Shown here one piece after another: positions 1 through 10,105 of a stretch of DNA of 64,000 nt (within the stretch, counting starts at the first letter, position 1; each line of letters starts with the position of its first letter). Origin of the DNA: Pezicula radicicola (Eukaryota; Ascomycota; Leotiomycetes; Helotiales; Dermateaceae); contig PDUO01000070.1 in assembly GCA_003008705.1 (NCBI GenBank), forward strand, positions 3,206 through 67,205, read 5' to 3'. The notes under the pieces were generated by a model. It saw only the letters and a program-made list of their open reading frames with translations. It had not been told where the DNA came from and made no database searches. The position numbers and the translations under genes were made by a program.

Positions 1-1846
1 CCTCTACTTTATATCTTATATTTCTATATATATAGTCTAAAGATTTACTCTTCTATAATACTAGTATTATTAGAGATATAATAATTATAATAGATAGTTT
101 TAGATATATATCTATTATACTTTATTCTCTTAGTAGATAAATATAATCTATTTATAAAATATTAACTAAAAACTAAGAATAGTATTACTAGTTAGTTTAA
201 ATAAATTATACTAATAAGATATATACCTTTTATCTTAAAATTATAATTTATAAATAATATAATATAATTTATATAAAAACCTAAGTCTTTTAAATATCTA
301 TTATATATAGAAGCTATATTAATATCTTTACTTCCTTTCTAAAAGAAAGACTTACTAAGAATACTTAGATTCTACTCTATCTTATATATCTTATCTCTAG
401 TAGATAGTTCTAAGTTAAAAAGTATCTCTATAGTTTTAAATAGTTTATAAATACTCTTTAAGATAAAAATAATAAGATATATAAGGATTAGATTCTAAAA
501 TAATAATAATAATATAAATACTAAAGTCTTATATAATAAGTATTATAGTTTAATAATTATTAACTTTAAAGATTAAATTAAATATCTTTAAAGTTAAACT
601 TTTTATATAGTATATTAGTTATATTTTTTATATTCTATTTAAGTTATATAATAAACTTTATATATTTATACTTATTTTAAAATAGTTTAAATATAATATT
701 CTAAATAAAAATAATTAATTATAATATAAACTTCTTTAAATAACTAAAGTACTTATTTAATAATAAAGATCTTAGTTAGTATCTAGTTAGTAAATAAATT
801 TAATATACTCTTCTACTTATACTAATAAGAAGATATTAATCTAAATCTTACTCTAAAGATCTAATCTAATTTTAGACCTTAAGTATAAGTACTAATTATA
901 TTTCTAAAGTTATATTCTAAGGTATATAAAGTAAATTATTATATTATATCTTTTCTTTTACTTTTAATATACTATTTTAAAACTTTCTAGTAAAGGTCCT
1001 TATATAAACTAAAACTAATTAGTATTTTAATACTATTTAAATATATATAAATCTATTATATTTCTAATAGACTTTATTAACTTTAAATTAAGTTTTAGAT
1101 AACTAGTATCTTTTAAGCCTTTAGAAAAATCCTTTATATATATAATAACTATATTTATATATACTATTAGATTATTATAGATACTTTTAATATTATATAT
1201 AATATTTATAAAAAAATCCTATAGTATTTCTATATTATATAGATTTTTTTTATAATAATCTTTTTATTTATTTTATTATTTATTAAATAAGAAGATTTAA
1301 TATTATAAAAGTCTTAATTTTAGATTATAAATATATATTATTTTTATATTATTATTATATATTTATATTTCTTTAAGATATATAGTTTAAACTCTTTTTT
1401 AACTTCTTTTCTAATAATAATATATTTATTATTTATAAACTCTTTCTTATAAACTTTCTTAAAAAAGTCTTTTAGTAATATAATCTTTAGTATTATAAAG
1501 AGTCTAATAATAATAAAAGTATAAAGAAATTATAATAAGTTTTAAAAATAAAAAGATATATATAATATTTAAAATAAGAGATTAGAAATAATTTAATAGT
1601 TATATTTAAAAGATAAAACTTAAGTTATAAATAATAATAAAAATAATATTTATAATAAATAATAATAAACTTCTCTCTTTAAATAAATTTTTTAATTACT
1701 ATAAATACTAACTTATAGTATAATATAATCTATTTTTATAGAGGTTCTATTTAGGATCCTTAGAAGTCTTTTTAAACTTCTAAGAATAATTACTAAAACT
1801 TAATAAAAGTAATATAATATATATTATAAACTAATATCTAACTTTA
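1..1846. repeat. Extremely AT-rich, gene-free block (probable RIP-mutated repeats)
   Basis: Almost every run is made of A and T with sparse G and C; TA dinucleotides dominate and no open frame of useful length exists on either strand. In filamentous ascomycetes this composition is the usual end state of transposon DNA mutated by RIP (CpA to TpA). I cannot recognise the original element. The change to normal composition is abrupt around 1.85-2.0 kb. Confidence 0.75.
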
Positions 1847-1985
1847 TTAGTTAAGTAGATATTACTTAGATTACTTAGGTTACTTAGAGGCTACTTAGGT
1901 ACTACTTAGGGACTACTTAGGGACTACTTAAGGACTACTTAGGGACTACTTAGGTTACTTAGACAGCTTAGGTAAGCTGGCTAAG
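1847..1985 (+). repeat. Short tandem repeat of ACTACTTAGGG-like units at the AT-block edge
   Basis: Units of about 11 bp built on ACTACTTAGGG or its variants (GGTTACTTAG, GGCTACTTAGGT) follow each other from about 1847 to 1985, with at least eight recognisable copies. It sits exactly at the transition from the AT-rich block to ordinary sequence. It could be a minisatellite or the subterminal repeat of the adjacent element. Confidence 0.7.
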
Positions 1986-4900
1986 CCGAGGGTAAGTCGA
2001 GGGTAATTAGTACCTGAGTAGAAGCGGTAATGCTTGCTAACCAAGTATGGAACGAAGATTGAATGTTTAGAGTATAACTACCAAAAAGGACTATCCAGAT
2101 AACTATAGTCTAATACGCTGGCTGGCTTTTCAAATACACCAAAAATACTCTACGAAAACCTATAAGACTTTTTATACCCCAACAAAAATCAGATGCTTAG
2201 TAGTATCTGGAAAGATTGTCAGTACTTACAGTATCCTCTTCACTTTGGATATGTTAGAGTTGAAGTGATGATTATCCCCCGTCTTTAGTAGAGTCCCTAG
2301 CAGAGGTCGGAATAGGTACCCGAACCCATCCGTGGATGCCCCATGGGACCCATGGGCACCCATTCCGCGCTCTAGCCCCTAGTTTGTTGCAAAATCCATT
2401 CTCGTGCATTGATAGCTAAGGTTGTAAGTCCTTCCACAGAACGCAGCACTTGGGCAGGTAAATTTCTACTTTGTACTTATTTTAATTATCAAATAGACGA
2501 TTTAATCAAAAATCATCCTTCTACAATTACTCTCGCGGTCCATCCCAATGGTTTCAGAACGTACGTGATTTCGTAGTTATACATTCTCGCATCAATTTAA
2601 TAGCAGCTCAAGAAATGACAGCACTGGTAACTATATCAAACTGTACCAAAATATTTAGTAGGTTGAGTCCGCTACCACGGCCTGATTGTTAACAGTCTGC
2701 TCTGCAAGAGAACGAACTCGTCTCTGACGCTAGTGCCAGAATATATAGTAGCATTTTCAATCATCATCTCTACACCACTCCGTATTTCATACAACCGAGC
2801 CTTCTGATCGGCTGATAGCTCTTGAGCGCCAGTGCTGGTAGTATTGTGGAGGAGGTCGGGGGAAGTTAGATCTATAAAGTCCCACGCCTTTTATAGGAAC
2901 AAGGCATAAGCTAAGCCAGAATATTTTTAAAAGAAATTGGGGACCGAAGGTGCTTTGTAATAACTAGTTGATAGCATAAATAGAAACTCCCAACAGTCTC
3001 TAATTTGAAGACAGCGGAAAGTAGTTCTGGCGTATTTTTATTTCAAGTTTGCCGACACCTTCGGTTACTTTTTATTATGGAGTTAGGGGACATATCTCAA
3101 ACGAAAGATAGACTAGCTAGTATCTCGTCTGCTATGTAGAGCATTTAGTTTTAAGTAGTAGTGAAGTATTCAAGCATTAGAAGGAAATTTGTACGGGTTT
3201 CAATCATCTAGCTAGAGCCGATATATAATTACCACTATCATATCCACCCCACGTGGTAGCTACTATACTCGTGATGGCATTAAGAAGAACAAGCTTAACT
3301 CCATGCTCAACTTGAAGCGTTGTGCAATGAGAATATGTTCGTTTGCGGAGCTTAAAGAACTCACCTAGGTCGAGAACTAATAAAACAAGAAGGGAGAACT
3401 ATCAATAACTTGGAAGCTTCGAGCTGGCAGGACTACCTCAAATAAATAAAATTGATGCTGAGGAGAGTGAAGATTAAAACGAGCTAGGAGACGAAATTAG
3501 CAGGAGGTAAAGGAGGAAAACTTCCTGAAAAAAGCTATCTGGAGAGGAGATCAAACACAATTATTCGAAAAAAAAATTAAGACAATACCACAATATTGTA
3601 CAGAAGCTCTCTGCAATTAGCTTAGGTTTTGATGTTATTTTGTAGATTTGATGGAAGAATTCGAGAGAATACTGGGTGAACTGCAGCTAGAAGGGGAAGA
3701 TTACTCGAGAACTAAATTATCAACGCAAATATCAAATAACTCCATCTCTGCACAATCCCACAGGAATTGTAATCCCACCTCAACTATACCGATGATATCA
3801 AGACTAAACAACAACTTAAACTCCACATCCTGAAGTATTTAGATCTAAGCGTCGCAAACGGAAACCACACTCTACAAATTAAGAAGAGAAAGGCTTCTTA
3901 AAAGAGGCGAGAAGGTTGACCCGGAGACATCGTACTATGCTAACCGTTTTGGAAGAGGAAATCGCGAATTGACGAAGGCAGTTGACGAAGGTGGATGAGC
4001 AGTTGACGGTAAAGGGGCCGGCTTCGGTGCTGTGTACCATGTGTAGTATTGGTCGGAGACCTAAAATAAAAGCACTGACAGCAAGTTTTCAAGTGAACAA
4101 CTAACGCTGTTTCATAGTCTTTACATTATAGATAACTTGGGACGAATTCTATACTCGATAACTGTATCAGGGGATGATTCGAATTGTTAGAGTCTTTTTT
4201 CTGTGATCTTAGGCAATAGATGACAGTTCTGTCGCTTCTTCCCATTGTTGCTTCATTTTGTATTAGGCTCTATGGTCTAAGAAAGTTCAGCTCTATTGCC
4301 TTGAACCTAGCAGTATGAACAAACAACTCGCCAAAATAAATGCTAAGGTAACATAGTTTATGGACTCATTACTGTTACCGACAAGTGAAAACAGAGGTAG
4401 ATATTAAAGAATATGCAGAAGGTAGCCTCGGTTCCAATACCGAACTTGTCGTATGGCAGGAAACCATATTTATAGCAGCGATCGTAAATCTGGAATATAT
4501 AGAAGTAGGAAATCCAACTTATGCAAACTTATTATTTAGGCTACTTCCAGTCTATAGTCAATACACCACTCAAACCACTAAGATTACTAAACAAGCGCTC
4601 GAGTTTTAGAGACAAATTCAGCAGCTTGAACCTATAAATTACTAGAGTTCTTTCATAAATTCAGTTTCGATTTCATAGCTTGACTTGGCTTCCGAATGCT
4701 TAGTTCTACTAGTAGTACAATGGAATTTGAATCTAAGTCAAAGCTAGAGTGCTTGTTCTTTCTCTTGTAATAAGAAGGCGTGCTACGTTTGCTAAGCGAG
4801 CAGAATTCTTAGCGTTAGAACTTTACCTACAACACAAGGCTGTACCTCTTACCTAATGAACAATATTTCACCCTGGAAAACAATTTCCTTACAATTATAT

Positions 4901-5507
4901 AGAGAGAACAAAAAAATGACACAGGAGCCTTCACGACTGTATAATGCTTCCATTTTTGAGAAGCACAATCTGGTATGCGCCTGCTATTTAGTTGGTAGAG
5001 TTCTAATTCATAGATTTAGTAGAAAAGACACAAGCCTGTAACTGCATTTAAATATAGAACACACAAATGTGAATCCGATTCTATGATTTGAAGTGTAGGG
5101 CTAGCAGGTGAATCAAGCTAATGAACGTTCTCAAGTTGCCTCTGCCAAAGCTGCTAACCCCAATCTAGAATCAACAGTGAAAATAATACAGCACTGTAGT
5201 AAATATACTCATCGACAAGCATTTGGATTCACTAGAAAGAAGGAACTGCTTAAAAGCTTTCTCGCTTTGTTCCTTCTAGAACGTTTCCTCTCCGAACAAC
5301 ATCACAACTTCGATCTGGTGAGTATCCCCGTTCATTCACTGCACCCATTCTAGATCCTCTGAGTTACTAAGTTGATTTGGGCGACTCAAAAGTGATTTCA
5401 CCTTGAGTCGCTGAGTTGGTTTGGGTGACTCGAAATGCTGACTTCTCTCACTTAGACCAACACCTACACCACCAAATTAGGAACGAACGAGTACGATCAC
5501 AAGCATA
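1986..5507. other. Gene-poor region with decayed coding scraps
   Basis: No intact gene recognised. It holds a C/G-rich stretch with two CCCATGGG palindromes (about 2318-2372), a decayed minus-strand coding-like segment (2670-2885, listed separately), and several short open frames without family resemblance. Near the right end, at 5350-5435, are two copies of a GAGTYRCTRAGTTG...GGGYGACTC motif upstream of the kinase gene. Confidence 0.5.
2670..2885 (-). pseudogene. Decayed coding-like segment, family unknown
   Basis: On the minus strand, about 68 consecutive codons read without a stop and have protein-like composition (for example a stretch LSADQKARLYEIRSGVEMM), then meet a stop. No ATG start, splice context or known family was identified. 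It may be a transposon-protein remnant or a dead host gene. Confidence 0.3.
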
Positions 5508-6950
5508 ATGGCCGAGAACGAGATCCCCCATTTCAGTTTGGGCCGCACCCTCGATTACGACTCCAATGAATTTTTAGATACAGATACTGGCAGAGTACAG
5601 CTTCCCGACCATCCTCATCTAACCTTCAACCCACAGCCTACATCCGGCCGGAGCGCAGCATCTTCTTCTACCGACCAACCTCCAATACGCCTTCCAGATT
5701 CTCCCTCCTTCTCCCCCATCTCCGAATCTGTAAACCTCAAATCAGCCAGATCAATAGTCAGCATATCAGACCGGGATATCACAGAAGCCACTGAGCAACT
5801 TCAGCTTCACAGGGAGGAACAAGATAGAGCGGGTACAAATCCAAAGGTGATTACAATCGGTATTTCAGGTAGTACATCATCTGGCAAGACATCTCTCGCG
5901 CTTCTCCTTGCGGAAATATTTGAAAAGTCATTCAACAATGAACTGTTCATTGTCCATCAAGATGACTTCTTCCTGCCAAAGGCAACTCGCAGCATCCCAT
6001 GGACAAGCTTCAGGCCAATGGAGGATGACAAGGAGTTCATCAGGAGCAGCATTGGCAAAGGCTTCTGGAACATGGGTGAGGTTGTTGCGCCGGGAATGCA
6101 ACGCCTGGGTACTGGACTCGACAAGGACTACTTTTCTCCAGAGACAGGAGACGACCGCATTCAGCTTGATAATAAGGCGCTACTCGGCAAAAATCTTTTG
6201 AATGACAACGGCTTTGCGGATCGCGACAAAGAAAGCGCAGAAATTCCAGAGCTGGCCTATGCACTGGACTGTGACTGTTGGGATGCAATGGATACCAAAG
6301 AATTTGTCAAGACAATCGAGTACCTGCGCAGAATAGGTGGTGATAACTCTGGAAATTTTAGGAAGGTCACGTCACAGTCAGTGAGACTATCGGAGGCGAT
6401 CGAAGCAGACAAATTCCTGAAGCGCTGGAGTAACCACAAGGTTGTCACAGAATTGAAGGAGCGTGTACAAAATTTCGTACGTACACACATTGACGATGCA
6501 ACCGAGTTGCCAAAAATTTGCTTTGTTGAAGGCTTTTTGCTGTACGCACAACCACCAAAGCCCTCAGATCATGATAGGAACCACCCCAAGCACCAGGTCC
6601 TCCAGAAGCTTGACGTCAAACTTTTCCTGCCCACATCCAAGGTTGCTTCTCTAGCGCGAAGGTTTGAGCGTCCTGTTTATAAGGACAAGGAACAGGTGTT
6701 TGCTGGCCAAATATGGAAGACCCATGGATATTTTGAGGACGTTGCATGGGCTAATCATGTGAGGGAGAGCAAGTGGATATTTGCAAATGAGGACATCGAG
6801 CAAACGACACCAAGTACTGAAGCTGTTGAAGTGGGGGTTCACGTACGGAAGACAGTTGATGCTGAACAGGGAGATACCTTAGAGTGGGCAGTTGGGGTGA
6901 TCTTAGAAACAGTTCTGAAAGAGGTGATGAAATCGCCCAAGTTGAGATAA
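5508..6950 (+). CDS. P-loop kinase, nicotinamide riboside kinase/uridine kinase-like
   Basis: Intronless 480-residue protein. Residues 1-110 are low-complexity and Ser/Pro-rich. A Walker A motif GISGSTSSGKTS lies at about 118-129, followed by FIVHQDDFF at about 147-155, the usual position of the substrate-binding Asp in NRK1/uridine kinases. A later DCDCWDAMD segment (about 264) recalls the NWDxPDAxD motif of nicotinamide riboside kinases, and ICFVEGFLLY (about 337) the beta-strand before the lid. NRKs phosphorylate nicotinamide riboside to NMN in NAD salvage. The protein is about twice the length of a typical NRK, with an N-terminal extension and an insert of about 100 residues after the HQDDFF strand, so exact substrate is uncertain. 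The first ATG was taken as start. Confidence 0.75.
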   Translation: MAENEIPHFSLGRTLDYDSNEFLDTDTGRVQLPDHPHLTFNPQPTSGRSAASSSTDQPPIRLPDSPSFSPISESVNLKSARSIVSISDRDITEATEQLQLHREEQDRAGTNPKVITIGISGSTSSGKTSLALLLAEIFEKSFNNELFIVHQDDFFLPKATRSIPWTSFRPMEDDKEFIRSSIGKGFWNMGEVVAPGMQRLGTGLDKDYFSPETGDDRIQLDNKALLGKNLLNDNGFADRDKESAEIPELAYALDCDCWDAMDTKEFVKTIEYLRRIGGDNSGNFRKVTSQSVRLSEAIEADKFLKRWSNHKVVTELKERVQNFVRTHIDDATELPKICFVEGFLLYAQPPKPSDHDRNHPKHQVLQKLDVKLFLPTSKVASLARRFERPVYKDKEQVFAGQIWKTHGYFEDVAWANHVRESKWIFANEDIEQTTPSTEAVEVGVHVRKTVDAEQGDTLEWAVGVILETVLKEVMKSPKLR

Positions 6951-7422
6951 GCAACGATTGTGGTACGGGCGGTTTAATTTCCTGAGTTACCCAAATAAAT
7001 TGGGCGACTCAGCGGGTTGTGGTGTCTTTCAAGTTCTTTGTAGTATTGAATCACCAAGAACAAGTCAGTGATTCAAAAATAGACTGCATAAAGGCGAATG
7101 AATAGAAGATGATTCTCTCAGACCTGCCATTCGCTTGCAGAAAGGGGCAAAGCTTAAGCGATAGCTCGTGACATCACAATTTCCCAATCCCTTTCAAAAG
7201 CTAAATTCTCATTAATAAATCGTACCCAGCGTCCATTCATCGTAGAATTCATAATAAGTAGGCGTATGCTCTTTTTCGAGAAAATAATTCGGGGTAAGGA
7301 GCTTCGGGCATGTGACTCCGGCTATGTCACACGTACTCCATACAATTCCATCCATTGGCCCAGTGAACTAGTCGATGTCAGAGCCATATTTTGAATTTTA
7401 CGATATTTAAATAGCCTAGAGC
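6951..7422. other. Intergenic, convergent 3' ends
   Basis: Lies between the kinase and the minus-strand DUF7730 gene, so it should hold both 3' UTRs. A GAGTTACCCAAATAAATTGGGCGACTC sequence-like motif at about 6981-7006 resembles the repeats at 5350-5435 on the other side of the kinase gene. Nothing else recognised. Confidence 0.4.
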
Positions 7423-8482
7423 TTACATAGCTCCGTACATGACGAGCGCATAGTCAATATCCATCTGCCCTGCAATACATATTGGACAATCACAGCGTGG
7501 CTGCATTGTGCAATCATTCCAAGGTGGTACGTGATAGTAGGTCGATGAATAGAATGATTTCCTATAATTGTATTAGTAAATTATAGAATTAAGAGATTTT
7601 TGCGCGGCCTACTTCCACTGGACTGACTGAATCAGGCGTAGCTTTTCTGGCAGCACGGTCATCGAGAACTGCAGCAGCGTTTGAAGTTTATCGAAATTAA
7701 AGGTATTGGACTTGTAAAGGATCTCAATTGCCTCGCTATATCTGAAAGGCTATGGTGTCAGTGACTGGCAACATTGGACAAGAAAAGAAAACTTACACGC
7801 GCCGACAACTCATCAATAGTGGTAGTAATCCGACATTGCCCCACTCGTCCCTTGCACCAGGGACTTTGAACATTCTTCTACAACGTTCATCGTCGCAGAT
7901 CTCCGGCTTTGGAGTTTTACATCTCCTAGCGTTCATCTTTCGATAGCAGTCCACGAAATAGATGTGGAAGACGTAACCACTTAGAACCTCCTCATAAACC
8001 TGCCTTCGAATTTCCAACGGCAACTTAAACAGTGCACTTAGCTCCTGCTCATTAGTAACCTTCTTCTTCTTCACCTTGACCCTCCTCTTCTCACATCTAC
8101 AACCCTTTTTCCCTGTGAGCTTCTCATCTAGGACTTGATCGTCCGTAACTCTTTCCATCTCAGGCTGATGCATTGGTTCGGGTAAAGGAAGCGTCAGTTC
8201 ACTCCCATCATTCCTCAGCCCTAACTTCCTTGGCGTCCTTCGAGTCCTCTCCTTCTCTCGTCGCTCCCTCCATTTCCGCTCACGAGTTTTGGGACGCTCG
8301 TATGCTCTGGCTTTACGGTACAGGTGTGCAATACCGATAGAGCTACCAATAGCACATATACAGGGAAAACACACGACTGTGAAAATACAGGTTACGGTAC
8401 AGGAACAGAATGAACGAACGTGATGGCTAAATGAACCGTTGCCAGGACCTTGCTGGTGGTGAAACCCGTGAGCTTGAGCCAT
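7423..8482 (-). CDS. DUF7730-type fungal protein, three exons (copy 1)
   Basis: Exons 8482-7797, 7741-7613 and 7561-7423 join to 317 residues. Both introns (55 and 51 bp) have GT-AG ends, and phases match. The ATG at 8482 is the first in frame. Residues about 25-55 form a Cys-rich hydrophobic segment, probably a membrane anchor, followed by a very basic Arg/Lys stretch. The second half carries the LPLEIRRQVYEEVL motif and LLPLLMSCRRVYSEAIEILY, the hallmark of the DUF7730 family, an uncharacterised F-box-like fungal expansion. The last exon encodes a Cys-rich tail (CDCPICIAGQMDIDYALMYG). The second copy at 26.3-27.4 kb has its intron at the same codon. Function unknown. Confidence 0.75.
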
Positions 8483-10105
8483 ACTAGCTGATAAATGGTG
8501 GGATGTTGAGGTCGTGATTGCCAGTTCTTTCTTTCTGGGAAAGAAGGATTTCAGATTCAGATAAAGTAGGGGATTCGGTGGCTTTCCTCTCAAGGCTAAC
8601 TGTTCAAGGTGGGGTTGTGCTGTGCTACGAGGTGGTGCCTTGAGACTAGTCCTGCGTAGAGGCTGACTTGTGAAGCCGCCGTCCGTGTGGCAATACGCCC
8701 CACGAGAGGTTGGGAGTCCTGGAGCGGGTGTGCCGCGAGTCCTTCATCGACTACAGGTAGGTGGCATCTTTGATGATGGTAAGGAATGGACTGGTATCTG
8801 ATGTGTTGAATTGGATTTGAGGAGTGACGTCTGGAAAACCGAAGTCAAAAATGAGCGACGTGCAGGTTTCGCTAAGTTGTTGGGTGGCTGAATTATCATC
8901 CTTGTGGCGCTCGTAACACGTGACATATCTGGACTGCGCAAGGGGGTGGCTGGTCGAGGGCAGACTCGTTCCTTACGGAGACTTAGTAGTATTTTTTCGT
9001 GAAATAGTGTGAAATTGCAAGCAAACCATATTATAATTATTGAAGAATAGCAGACTATACTAAATGAGGCTCCTAAGCCTCAAATTGCTATACCACACGT
9101 AAATTCTCACACAGTTCGTAAATGAAGAATAAATCACATGTTATTATTTTTCTAACACCGCTAGCTTAATATTTGACACTATTTCAAGCTGCCACAAAAC
9201 CCCCGTAAGGATTTACTAATTTTTAAAAAGTGCGTAGGAAATATAGGGTCAATTACATATCATTTAGGCTAACTAGCAAGGAAATCAAGCTATTTAATAT
9301 AAAAATTGAACTCTTCTTCTGTTTGGAGAAGAAGGGGGGGCGTTGAGGAAGGTACCTTAGGCCTCATGGAGTGCTTGGATAAGTTAGTCTAAATCGTAAT
9401 ATGATTAGTATGAACTTGGTTGGTTGATATACGATGGAAAACAGAGAGTCAACTACCTATGACGTGGATCTTTAGAGTGTTGTTTTGAACTCTAAAATGG
9501 GCACTGAAAAATGGAGTATGGAATGGTTGTAAAGTAAGCTCTGAACTGGGCTCTAAACTGGGCTATTGGGCTTGAAATTAACTCCGAAATAACTTAATAT
9601 AAGTTCGAATATGGGTTCGAATATGGGTTCGAATATGGGGTAGTTGTTGTGCCCACCGAATTGGCCAACACGTGACTAATTCGCATTTCCTGGCCCGAAT
9701 TTATTTGACGAGCGTGGTGCAACAGCTCGCTTAGCAACTCTAGAGCTCTTTCGTTGCTCTTTAGCAGAGTTGCGACCCCGATTTGACCTTTCTACAACTT
9801 CTATCGCCATTTTCCTCGCAATTTCTTCAACTTCTAAATTCTAAAGGCTTTACTTCGTATAGCCTCCCCCCAACGCATAATTGTAAGGTTGAGTCATAGA
9901 ATCACGGCCAGGAATCATAACCTGATTTAGGTTTAGCGCAGCTCGCCTACAGAGTTGCAAGGCGCAGTCGCAGCATCTCAAGCCAAAAGTGAATATATAC
10001 CTACGAAATGCTCTACGACTTGCTATGCCTTCTACTTTCTAGTTGAACAGAATTTATTCAATAATCCACAAGTTCATTAATATCAATCACTAGTCCCTAA
10101 AAATT
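8483..10105. other. Intergenic with TE-like scrap and triplicated TTCGAATATGGG repeat
   Basis: No gene recognised. Three tandem copies of a GTTCGAATATGG unit occur at about 9603-9641, preceded by GCTCTAAACTGGGCT-like repeats. On the minus strand, about 9676-9850 reads open with a basic Lys/Arg/Ser-rich composition ending at a stop, resembling the C-terminal tail of a transposon protein, but I cannot assign a family. The remainder up to 10105 is the probable promoter of the RNA-repair gene. Confidence 0.4.

Noticed and set aside
9603..9641. TTCGAATATGGG tandem as a possible CRISPR-like or tRNA T-arm array
   Set aside because: Only three units with no spacers, and no tRNA fold around it.
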